From RGIG7332 sp045589235 (lineage in GTDB: Bacteria; Bacillota; Clostridia; Oscillospirales; JAAYXM01): a stretch of DNA of 14,705 bases. Below the pieces are notes generated by a model that did no database searches, was not told where the DNA came from, and was given only the letters and a program-made list of their open reading frames with translations. Every line of letters begins with the position of its first letter. Position 1 is the first letter of the stretch. The translations under genes and the position numbers were made by a program. This document shows positions 6,653 through 14,667 of the stretch, piece after piece. The stretch spans positions 1 to 14,705 of the forward strand of contig JAZNOR010000061.1 in assembly GCA_045589235.1 (NCBI GenBank). The letters are read 5' to 3'.

Positions 6653-9600
6653 ATGGCAAAAACAATGAAGAAGCTTGTGTCTTTCATTTTGGCTTTTGCA
6701 ATGGTACTCGCGTTTGTACCGGCAGGCTTAATTGATGCACAGGCAGAAGCAATCGTATGGGCCGGCGCTGATAATACGGCTACATACTCAATGCCGAGCT
6801 TGCAGGGTACTTCGGAAGTACCGCTTGCAAACTTTGTTGACTATACGTCAGCAACAGCTCTTTCGTTCGGCGACTATCAAATTGGCGAAACTTACCCAAA
6901 AGGTGTTATCGCAGCTGACCCGGTAGGAACCGGATTGTGGAGGTATGGCGGTGAGTTTTCAGCCTACAATAATGGAGAGTTTTACATTAGACTCCATAGA
7001 GCTAACCGTCGTGTTGTAGTAATCGAATCACGTGGTCAGGATGCATACTTCACTATCACAGTTAAGCTTCCGAGTGTTGCTGGCAATTATGCACTCAAGC
7101 TTGAAAACTATGTACATGAATATGATAAAAGACTTACAGATGCAATTGATGTATACTACATTCCTGAAGGAGCAACTGCTGCTGAATCAATTGCAAACGA
7201 TGAGAACTTACTCTCAACCGTTTACGGTCATAAGGATAACAGCGACAGAGGTAATGCTACCTATAGCCGCTATTTAACAGTAGGTGCTTTTGAAGTAACA
7301 GAGAAAATGGCAGGTCAGGATGCTACGTTTGCGATTGCAACCTCAAAGAAGGCGACAATCACAGAATCGGAAGACGAATCTGCTAAATACTGGGAAGCAA
7401 TGCGCTTCTACGGTTTAAAGCTTGATGGTGACCCGACTGCGGTTATTACCGAGGCATATTTTGAGGATGCACCGAAGACTCTCGGCGCAAAAGAGAGCGC
7501 TCAGCTCACTGTTAAAGCAACAAGAGTTGACGGTGTTCCGGCTAATATGGGCGTCGCAACCGTTACATACGAATCATCAGATAACAGCATTGCAACCGTT
7601 GATGAAAACGGTGTTGTAACAGCTGTTGGCGATGGTCTTGTAACCATCACAGCAACTGTTGATTCAAACAAGGTTCGCGAGAAGGCATATACAACCATTT
7701 TCTGCGGTGAACCGTGGGCAGGCGCTGATAACATTACAGTTTATGACTTTACTAAGTCAAGCGGCAACGCAATCGGTTCATTAGATGTATACGGTAAGGC
7801 AGGAAATACCAACTGGTATGAAATTGCAGGCAACAACGTAAATGCAGGTGTAAATACTAAGTACAATATGTACTCAAGTAAGCGCGCTCAGTTTGCAGCA
7901 AATGACGCAAACGGCTTATATGCTCCGGTAATCAAGTTACCGAGCACACCTGGTAAGTATGTTCTTTCAATGAGCTACTACAGTGCAAATTGGGGTGGTA
8001 ATGATTTAACATTCTACCTCTGTGAGAATAATGCTAGCACTGCAGGTAATCCGGCAGCTATTATGAGCGCAGAAAATATCATTGCGCAGACAAAGCGTGT
8101 TCACCTTGGAGAAAGTGACATCCCTGCTAAAGTAGCTAATGTTGCTGTTATCACAGTTACTCCGGATATGGCAGACAAGGAATACATTTTAGGTCTTAAC
8201 GCTGCATCATCTCTTGCTAACAGCTCGTTCACAGGCACACATGGTCTTATCCTCAATAACTTCACCTTAACAGGTGCAGGTTCTGAGGTATTGAGCGAAG
8301 TTGCACTTTCAGCTAACAATGCAAAGCTTGATAAAGGCGTGCCGACACAGCTTAATTTAACAGCTGAAATGTCAGACGGTAGCGCTGCAACAGGCTATGC
8401 AGTTTCTTATGCAAGCGATAATGCAGACTTCGTTGTTGATGAAAACGGTGTTGTTACAGCTTCTGCAGATGGCGAGGCAACTATCACAGCAACCGTTACT
8501 TTAGGCGACATTATCAAGACTGCAGAAGTTAAGCTTACCTGCGGCGTAATCTGGGCAGGCAATAGTATATACTACACAATGCCGGCAGTACAGAGTGGTC
8601 AGCATGTCGCGATTTCAGAATTTGTTAACTACTCATCAAGAAATGCACTTACATATGGTGATAAATATGTAATTGGTAGTGACTATCCGAATGGCGTTAT
8701 TTACAGTGCACCGACAGGCGCAGGCGAATGGAAATATGGTGGCGAAGCTGTGGCTTACAGGGGCGACGCACGCTACGTAAGAGTTAACAGCATCAATCGC
8801 CGTGTTGCTGTATATGAAACAACAGGTCAGGATGGATACTTCAGCTTGACTCTCAAGCTTCCGGAAACTGTTGGCAGCTATGCGCTCACAGCAGATTTCT
8901 TTAACGATGTTACTGTAACAGCAGATGCGTATGACGTCTATTTAATTCCGGCAGGCGAAACTGCAGCAGACTCAATTGCAAACGATAAGAACTTACTCAC
9001 TACCGTTTACCTGAGTGCTGCTAATACTGCAACCGGTGTGCACAAAGACAGCCGCACTTATACAATCGGCCAGTTTGATGTAACAGAAGCAAATAAGGGT
9101 GAGGAAATCACACTTGCAGTTGCAACATCAAAGAAAGCAACAGTTACAGAATCTCCGAAGGGTACCTCAGAATGGGATGCAATGTACTTCTACGGCTATG
9201 GTCTCAAGGGTAACCCGACTAACGTTATTACAGAAGCATACTTCGAAAATGACGAAAAGGCTATCGGCGAGGGTGAAACACTTGAGCTTGATTTAGCTGC
9301 AACAATGCTTGATGGCTCAAATGCAGACTTAACTGCTGAAGGCGTTACAGTTACATACACATCATCTGATGACAGCATCGCAACTGTTGATGAAAACGGT
9401 GTTGTAACTCAGAAGGGCAATGGTAATGTAACAATTACAGCAACCATCGTTGATGGTATTACAATTGAAAAGGCACACATTGACCTCACATGTGGCGTAG
9501 TTTGGGCAGGTGCTGAGAATACAGCTAACTACTTCTTCCCGAACTTATCCGGAAGTGTAGACTTCACACAGGTAACAACAAAGGATTATGACTTTGGCAC

Positions 9601-12600
9601 CGTTTTTGAGAACACAATTGCCAATGCAGGTTCAATTTACTATGCTGGTGAAAGCACATACTCAAATCTCACATTAGATGCAAACTACCGCGTAAAGGCA
9701 ACAGAGAAGCGCTATGAAAACGGTTGGTTTGCAGTTACCGTTGAGCTTCCGGAAGCAGTTGGCAGATATGCACTCAAGTTAAACACAGCTCCGGGTGTAG
9801 GTACAGATGCAATCGACCTCTACAGCGTTCCGGCTGGTTCAACCGCTGAAGCTGCAATTACTGATGCTAACCTCATCGGAACACGCTTCTTTAACTGGGA
9901 TGCAGCAACCTATGAAAAAGGTTCAACTCTCGCAGGTATCCAGACAATTTACACAACATTTGGTTACTTTGATGTAACTGATGCAAACAAGGGCACAGAG
10001 CAGACCTTTGTTATCAAGACAGCAGACAAGGCAACAATTACAGAAGCTCCAATGCCTGACGGAACATCATTCCAGTCAACATTTGGCGCACTCACATTCT
10101 ACGGCTTTAAGTTCGACGGTGCAGAGCAGAATTCACTTGCAAGCATCGAGCTTTCAGCTGATAAGACAAGTCTTGCTATCGGAGATGCTGCAAATCTTGA
10201 CTTAACAGGTAAGATGGTAAATGGTTCCGACGCAGTCTTAACAGATGCAACTGTTACTTACACATCATCTGATGACAGCATCGCAACTGTTGAAAACGGT
10301 GTTGTAACAGCTCTTAAAGATGGTGTTGTAACCATCACTGCTACTGCAACACTTGGAACTGCAGTTGCTAAGTCAACAATCGAACTCACTTGTGGTGTGG
10401 TTTGGGCAGGTAAGGCTAACACAGCTAACTACTACTTCCCGAACTTGAAATCTAATACTGAAGAAACCAAGTATGATATTGACTTTACAACTGTAACACA
10501 GGGTTACGTTTATGATGAGAATGCAATATCTTCTGTTACTCCTAGTGCAGGTGCAATGTACTATGGTGGCGAAAGCTTTGTTTCAGGTCTTACATTAGAT
10601 ACATATGCTCGTGTAAGATTATCAGAAGCTAAAGGCACAAACGGCTGGTTTGCCATCACTGTTGAGCTTCCGAAGGTTGCAGGCAGATATGCACTCAAGT
10701 TAAACACTGTAGCTGGTGCAGGTGCAGATGCAATTGACCTCTACAGCGTTCCGGCAGGCTCAACTGCTGAAGCTGCAATTACTGATGCTAACCTCATCGG
10801 AACACGCTTCTTTAACTGGGATGAAAACACCTATGAAGCTGGTTCAACGGTCGATGGTGCTAAGACACTTTACACAACATTTGGCTACTTTGATGTAACT
10901 GATGCAAATAAGGGCACAGCTCAGACATTTGTTATCAAGACATCAGACAAGGCTGCAATCACAGAAGCTTACAAAGCTGATGGCACATTAAATTCAACCT
11001 TTACAGCACTTTACTTCTACGGCTTTAAGTTTGATGGTGAAGAGCAGAATTCTCTCGCAAGCATCACACTTTCAGCTGATAGCACAAGACTTATGAACGG
11101 CGAATCTACTGATTTCTCATTAACAGGTAAGATGGTAAATGGTGATGATGCAGACTTTACAGATGCAACTGTTACTTACACATCATCTGATGACAGCATC
11201 GCAACTGTTGAAAATGGTAAGATCGTTCAGAAGGGTGATGGTAGTGCAATAATCACTGCTACCGCAACTTTAGGTTCAGCTTATGCACTCTCATCAATTA
11301 AGGTTCTTTGCGGCGACTGGTTAGGCGCAGAGGTTAGTGAGGTTTATGACTTCACTAAGGCAAGCGGCGAAATCGGCACATTAACCAATTGTGGCGATAC
11401 CAATACAAACTGGTACGAAATTGCCGGCAACAATATCAACGCAGGAAATCCTGAAAACGACACAAAGTACAATAGATATTCAAACGGTCGTGCTCAGTTT
11501 GCAGCAGATAATGCTGACAACTTGTTTGCTCCGGTAATCAAGTTACCGAGCGTTGCAGGTAAGTATGTTCTTTCAATGAGCTACTTCAATGCAGCATATA
11601 AACTAGATGAGAATAAAGAGCCTACTGATGAGATTTCGTTCTATGATGGTGGTAATGACCTTACATTCTACCTCTGCGAGAAGAATGCAAGCACAGAAGG
11701 AAATCCGATTAACATCATGAACAAGGCAAACATCGTCGCTCAGACAAAGCGTGTTCCGCCTGAAGTTGCGGCTGATCCTGCAGTAGCTAATCTTGCAGTT
11801 ATCACAGTTACTCCGGAGATGGCAGGTAAGGAATATATCCTTGGTGTTAACTGCGCATCATCTCTCGGTTGGAGTTCATGGATTGGCACACACGGTCTTA
11901 TGATTTACAACTTCGCATTAACAAGTGAAGAGTCTGCAGTATTAAGCTCAGTTGCTCTTGGTGCTGAGAATGCAAACCCGGCTTTCGGCACATCAACACA
12001 GCTCAATGTAACTGCTACATTATCCGATGGCAGCGTTACAGATGACTACACAGTTATTTATGAGAGTGACCGTGCAGACATTACTGTTGATGCAAACGGT
12101 CTTGTTACTGCATCAGGTGTTGGTGATGCAACAATCACAGCAACAGTTACTTATGCAGGCGTTGCAAAGGCTGCAAGCATAAAGATTTCTGTTCCGGCAT
12201 CTGATGATATCTTCCCGGGTGCAGACAATACTATTTTCTATAGCTTCGCTAAGACTCCGTTCGGCGGTGATACAACAGCTGATGCTAGCGGAGAAAAAGC
12301 ATGGTATTACCATCCGGAGGATATGACGGAAGAAAATTATACCGACGGTAATGGCGATACTACAGGTAAGATGTTCAAGTTCCATTCAATGAACACGGGC
12401 TATATCCGCAGAATGAGAAATAAGACAGATGTAACTGCAACTACACAATGGTGGGCTTATGACGAAGGTGACTGGCTCGCTGTAACCGTTACTCTTCCGA
12501 GCACCCCGGGTATGTACACAGCTCAGGTTAATACCGCTGCTTGGGGACGTGGTTCTGAGCAGGTAGCTATGTATATTATCGATGCTAACACAAGCGACGT

Positions 12601-14488
12601 TGCAAAAGCACTTGAAACTGCAACTCCGGTAGGCACTGCTGATCTTCTTCATATTTATAGCAATAATGACTATATCAGCACTCCATACAGCTTCAATTGC
12701 GGCACATATCAGGTAACTAAAGAAGATGCGGGCACTGAGAAGATTATCGTTCTCAAGACCACAGTGTTAGGTAACCGTGAATGGAGTAACGGTGAGTTCT
12801 CAGGCGGTATCGAAGGTCTCACCGGTGTTACCTTAGCAGGTGTTGATTACACATCATCAATTCTTGAGTCTGTTGCAATCAGCTCAGTTCCTGAGGATTT
12901 AACTCTTGAAGTTAATGAAACTGCTCAGTTCGGTACACTTTCAGGTACAATGAAAGACGGTACAGAGGCTGTATTTGATATCGTTTCTTACGAAAGTTCT
13001 AACCCGAAGGCATTCCCGATTGATCAGACAGGTCTTCTCACCTGTAAAGCAGGCGGTACTACAACTGTTAAAATTTCAGGTCTTGCAAACGGCGTTAAGA
13101 AGTCAGTTTCTTATGTTGTTACTTGCGATGACCCGACATTTAAGGATGTTGACGTAACCGTTGATAAGACAACTCTTGCTGATGGCGAAACAGCTAATAT
13201 TTCTATTACAAATGCTATTTTAACTGACGATTCTGTAGTTGATTTAGAAGCTGCAATCGCTGCAAAGAATGCATACATTTCATACGATTTTGACGATGAA
13301 ATTGTTAGCCTTAATTGGAGTACACGCACTATCTCTTACGTTGCAGACGGTACTACAACAGTTAAAGTTACCGTTACCTACTACGGTAAACCAATTACCA
13401 AGGAATTTACAATCACCTGTGGCGAGGCAGAAGAGCCTGAAGTACCGGCAGAGCCAGAGCCAAATGTAAAGTACACAATAAATACAAGCTTGACATTAAA
13501 GGATGAGATTTTATTAAACATTATGTTTATGTTAGAAAACATTCCGGAAGGCAAGACATTGGAAGATTACCAAGATCGTGTAGGTGTACTTGTATTTGAT
13601 AATGCAAATATTGAAGAGAAAAATGCAACAAAGGAAAACAGTGATACTGTAGTGAGCGGTGAAGCTGTAAAAATAGTATGGAATAATAGCGCAAAGGCCT
13701 ATGTATTCCAAGCAGAATTAGGAGTACCGGCGAAGAATATGGGCGATTTACGTTCGTTTATGCCGTACTTTGAAAAAGCAGATGGAACATACAGTTACGG
13801 AAAGATCAGAAATGCATACTCGCCGTCAGTATATTGTTACAACCAAAGAGCAAAGAAAAATGAAGTTTATGATCTAGTAGTAGCTATGTTAAATTATGGT
13901 GCGGAAGCACAGACTGTATTCAATTATAGAACTGATGATCTTATGAATAAGGATTTAACGGCAGCTGAGAAGACAATTAACTGGGATGATTCTTTAATAA
14001 GAGATTCATCTTTCTGGACAGAGGCAATAACAGCAAAAGAAAGCGCAGAACTAGCACGAAATAAAACAATTGTCCAAGGAAGAAAGCAAACACTGCAGTT
14101 GAAGTCAGCGCTTTTAAACACATTCCAATTCAAGGTGTCAGATGCGAACGTGAGCAAGATTACAAGTGCAAAAGCTCTTGTATGGACAGAAGAGGAGTTT
14201 AACTCAATAGATATGTTCACGAAAGAAAACGCAAGCGAAGTAGTAGATCTTGAGTGGAATGAGGAAGAGAAAGTCTATCAATATGCTTGTGGATTACCAG
14301 CAAGAAAGATGTTCTCGCCGATATATGTGTGTGCTGTATTTACGATAGACAATGTAGATTACTATAGTGGTGTAGTAGTATATTGTCCGGAGAAATGGGC
14401 ATCTGCATATAAGGATAATCCTGATTATGCAAACATGGCAAAGACTATGTTGATCTATGGCCATGAAGCAAAGGAGTATTTTAAATAA
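6653..14488 (+). CDS. Giant secreted multi-domain protein with Big_2 Ig-like repeats
   Basis: This 2611-aa extracellular protein has no recognised enzyme motif. ATG 6653 is the start: GAGGAGGAG lies 7 nt upstream, while the in-frame TTG at 6635 would sit before that site. Residues 1-33 are a signal peptide (KK, hydrophobic core, AQA/AEA cleavage sites). Seven units follow: 34-351, 352-630, 631-947, 948-1247, 1248-1553, 1554-1854, 1855-2158. Each has a beta-rich domain of about 210 residues with a conserved LPxxxGxY motif (LP at 139, 429, 736, 1032, 1339, 1631, 1948), then a Big_2 domain (SSDxSIATVxENGVVT, then ITATxT). An eighth Ig-like domain (2159-2256), an acidic Pro/Glu linker (2258-2271) and a two-halved C-terminal module (2272-2611) complete it. 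LPXTG, SLH and dockerin signatures are absent. The beta-rich domain resembles a jelly roll, so adhesion or glycan binding is plausible but unproven. Confidence 0.88.
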   Translation: MAKTMKKLVSFILAFAMVLAFVPAGLIDAQAEAIVWAGADNTATYSMPSLQGTSEVPLANFVDYTSATALSFGDYQIGETYPKGVIAADPVGTGLWRYGGEFSAYNNGEFYIRLHRANRRVVVIESRGQDAYFTITVKLPSVAGNYALKLENYVHEYDKRLTDAIDVYYIPEGATAAESIANDENLLSTVYGHKDNSDRGNATYSRYLTVGAFEVTEKMAGQDATFAIATSKKATITESEDESAKYWEAMRFYGLKLDGDPTAVITEAYFEDAPKTLGAKESAQLTVKATRVDGVPANMGVATVTYESSDNSIATVDENGVVTAVGDGLVTITATVDSNKVREKAYTTIFCGEPWAGADNITVYDFTKSSGNAIGSLDVYGKAGNTNWYEIAGNNVNAGVNTKYNMYSSKRAQFAANDANGLYAPVIKLPSTPGKYVLSMSYYSANWGGNDLTFYLCENNASTAGNPAAIMSAENIIAQTKRVHLGESDIPAKVANVAVITVTPDMADKEYILGLNAASSLANSSFTGTHGLILNNFTLTGAGSEVLSEVALSANNAKLDKGVPTQLNLTAEMSDGSAATGYAVSYASDNADFVVDENGVVTASADGEATITATVTLGDIIKTAEVKLTCGVIWAGNSIYYTMPAVQSGQHVAISEFVNYSSRNALTYGDKYVIGSDYPNGVIYSAPTGAGEWKYGGEAVAYRGDARYVRVNSINRRVAVYETTGQDGYFSLTLKLPETVGSYALTADFFNDVTVTADAYDVYLIPAGETAADSIANDKNLLTTVYLSAANTATGVHKDSRTYTIGQFDVTEANKGEEITLAVATSKKATVTESPKGTSEWDAMYFYGYGLKGNPTNVITEAYFENDEKAIGEGETLELDLAATMLDGSNADLTAEGVTVTYTSSDDSIATVDENGVVTQKGNGNVTITATIVDGITIEKAHIDLTCGVVWAGAENTANYFFPNLSGSVDFTQVTTKDYDFGTVFENTIANAGSIYYAGESTYSNLTLDANYRVKATEKRYENGWFAVTVELPEAVGRYALKLNTAPGVGTDAIDLYSVPAGSTAEAAITDANLIGTRFFNWDAATYEKGSTLAGIQTIYTTFGYFDVTDANKGTEQTFVIKTADKATITEAPMPDGTSFQSTFGALTFYGFKFDGAEQNSLASIELSADKTSLAIGDAANLDLTGKMVNGSDAVLTDATVTYTSSDDSIATVENGVVTALKDGVVTITATATLGTAVAKSTIELTCGVVWAGKANTANYYFPNLKSNTEETKYDIDFTTVTQGYVYDENAISSVTPSAGAMYYGGESFVSGLTLDTYARVRLSEAKGTNGWFAITVELPKVAGRYALKLNTVAGAGADAIDLYSVPAGSTAEAAITDANLIGTRFFNWDENTYEAGSTVDGAKTLYTTFGYFDVTDANKGTAQTFVIKTSDKAAITEAYKADGTLNSTFTALYFYGFKFDGEEQNSLASITLSADSTRLMNGESTDFSLTGKMVNGDDADFTDATVTYTSSDDSIATVENGKIVQKGDGSAIITATATLGSAYALSSIKVLCGDWLGAEVSEVYDFTKASGEIGTLTNCGDTNTNWYEIAGNNINAGNPENDTKYNRYSNGRAQFAADNADNLFAPVIKLPSVAGKYVLSMSYFNAAYKLDENKEPTDEISFYDGGNDLTFYLCEKNASTEGNPINIMNKANIVAQTKRVPPEVAADPAVANLAVITVTPEMAGKEYILGVNCASSLGWSSWIGTHGLMIYNFALTSEESAVLSSVALGAENANPAFGTSTQLNVTATLSDGSVTDDYTVIYESDRADITVDANGLVTASGVGDATITATVTYAGVAKAASIKISVPASDDIFPGADNTIFYSFAKTPFGGDTTADASGEKAWYYHPEDMTEENYTDGNGDTTGKMFKFHSMNTGYIRRMRNKTDVTATTQWWAYDEGDWLAVTVTLPSTPGMYTAQVNTAAWGRGSEQVAMYIIDANTSDVAKALETATPVGTADLLHIYSNNDYISTPYSFNCGTYQVTKEDAGTEKIIVLKTTVLGNREWSNGEFSGGIEGLTGVTLAGVDYTSSILESVAISSVPEDLTLEVNETAQFGTLSGTMKDGTEAVFDIVSYESSNPKAFPIDQTGLLTCKAGGTTTVKISGLANGVKKSVSYVVTCDDPTFKDVDVTVDKTTLADGETANISITNAILTDDSVVDLEAAIAAKNAYISYDFDDEIVSLNWSTRTISYVADGTTTVKVTVTYYGKPITKEFTITCGEAEEPEVPAEPEPNVKYTINTSLTLKDEILLNIMFMLENIPEGKTLEDYQDRVGVLVFDNANIEEKNATKENSDTVVSGEAVKIVWNNSAKAYVFQAELGVPAKNMGDLRSFMPYFEKADGTYSYGKIRNAYSPSVYCYNQRAKKNEVYDLVVAMLNYGAEAQTVFNYRTDDLMNKDLTAAEKTINWDDSLIRDSSFWTEAITAKESAELARNKTIVQGRKQTLQLKSALLNTFQFKVSDANVSKITSAKALVWTEEEFNSIDMFTKENASEVVDLEWNEEEKVYQYACGLPARKMFSPIYVCAVFTIDNVDYYSGVVVYCPEKWASAYKDNPDYANMAKTMLIYGHEAKEYFK
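9845..9902 (+). repeat. 58-bp perfect direct repeat, copy 1 (unit 4)
   Basis: This stretch is identical to 10766-10823 in unit 5, 921 bp downstream. It is part of a 97-bp block (9806-9902 against 10727-10823) with only four differences. The identity includes third codon positions, which points to recent duplication or gene conversion. Confidence 0.9.
10241..10296 (+). repeat. 56-bp perfect direct repeat, copy 1 (Big_2 domain of unit 4)
   Basis: This stretch is identical to 11159-11214 in unit 5, at an offset of 918 bp. It encodes TDATVTYTSSDDSIATVEN, the most conserved part of the Big_2 fold. A closely related DNA sequence also occurs in unit 3 near 9351-9405. Confidence 0.9.
10766..10823 (+). 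repeat. 58-bp perfect direct repeat, copy 2 (unit 5)
   Basis: This is the second copy of the repeat at 9845-9902. It encodes AEAAITDANLIGTRFFNWD, a segment of the type C beta-rich domain. Confidence 0.9.
11159..11214 (+). repeat. 56-bp perfect direct repeat, copy 2 (Big_2 domain of unit 5)
   Basis: This is the second copy of the repeat at 10241-10296. The two copies sit at equivalent positions in adjacent type C units. Confidence 0.9.
13466..14485 (+). other. C-terminal two-halved module of the giant protein
   Basis: Residues 2272-2611 consist of two related halves. The first (about 2274-2424) has TKENSDTVV, VKIVWN, LGVPAKNM and SPSVYCYN, and ends MLNYGAEAQTVFNY. The second (about 2450-2611) has TKENASEVV, DLEWN, GLPARKM and GVVVYCPE, and ends MLIYGHEAKEYFK. 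The shared order of motifs shows an internal duplication. The module follows an acidic Pro/Glu linker and occupies the place where a cell-wall anchor would normally sit. From memory, similar 'ML-YG-EA' endings occur in other clostridial surface proteins, but I cannot name a family. Codon use differs from the repeats upstream. Confidence 0.7.
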
Positions 14489-14510
14489 AGACAATTAAAA
14501 ACCATATATA

Positions 14511-14520
14511 AAGGAGGTGA
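14511..14520 (+). promoter_or_regulatory. Perfect Shine-Dalgarno for the small downstream ORF
   Basis: AAGGAGGTGA is fully complementary to the 3' end of 16S rRNA and lies 5 nt before ATG 14526. It is the strongest ribosome binding site in the window and argues that the 36-codon ORF is really translated. Confidence 0.85.
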
Positions 14521-14525
14521 AAAAA

Positions 14526-14636
14526 ATGAGATACGAGAAGCCGATCGCAAGCATTTACGAGTTAAACGCAGATGTAATTGCAACAAGCACAGGAACACTT
14601 CCGGAGGACCAGCTTCCGGACGAGGGTTGGGATTAA
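14526..14636 (+). CDS. Small acidic 36-aa peptide of unknown function
   Basis: This ORF encodes MRYEKPIASIYELNADVIAT followed by a C-terminal part ending in PDEGWD. It has no signal peptide, no membrane segment and no cysteine, and its C-terminal half is strongly acidic (E27, D28, D32, E33, D36). The N-terminal half resembles a leader (YEKP, spaced Ile/Leu, then DVIATS). It starts 37 nt after the giant gene's stop, with no terminator between, so the two are probably co-transcribed. From memory, short ORFs with a KYEKP...DVITTS form occur in gut Clostridia, but I cannot confirm a family. It could be a precursor peptide, a partner of the secreted protein, or a regulatory leader for a gene beyond the window. 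The function is unknown. Confidence 0.72.
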   Translation: MRYEKPIASIYELNADVIATSTGTLPEDQLPDEGWD

Positions 14637-14667
14637 TCCTTAACAAGAGTACATTAGGTATTCGAAA

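Larger units (their letters stand above)
6752..13126 (+). repeat. Seven coding repeat units of about 900 bp, types A-B-A-C-C-B-D
   Basis: The units lie at 6752-7705, 7706-8542, 8543-9493, 9494-10393, 10394-11311, 11312-12211 and 12212-13126. Units 1 and 3 (type A) share a YPxGVI...YGGE...NRRV opening. Units 2 and 6 (type B) share VYDFTK, NWYEIAGNN and APVIKLPS. Units 4 and 5 (type C) share TANYxFPNL, DAIDLYSVPAGSTAEAAI and FYGFKFDG. Unit 7 (type D) is the most divergent. Boundaries are marked by CGxxWAG or its variants. The first unit begins right after the predicted signal peptide cleavage site. Confidence 0.85.

Noticed and set aside
12344..12370. Dockerin or EF-hand calcium loop (DGNGDTTG, residues 1898-1905)
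   Set aside because: It is a single loop in the middle of unit 7 without the second repeat or flanking helices of a dockerin.
12113..12652. Minus-strand open frames at 12113-12385 and 12386-12652
   Set aside because: They lie fully inside the giant gene, have no ribosome binding site and no recognisable protein, so they are shadows of its biased codons.
6752..13126. CRISPR array or satellite DNA because of repeated segments
   Set aside because: The repeats are about 900 bp apart, in one open reading frame, and encode homologous protein domains; spacers are absent.
13127..13180. SLH-like anchor suggested by FKDVDV near residue 2162
   Set aside because: Only the FKDV letters match. The following sequence is an Ig-like strand pattern and no SLH triplet exists.
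14526..14636. Lasso peptide precursor
   Set aside because: YxxP is present, but no TxG/leader end places an Asp or Glu at core position 7-9 after a Gly, and no lasso enzymes are in the window.
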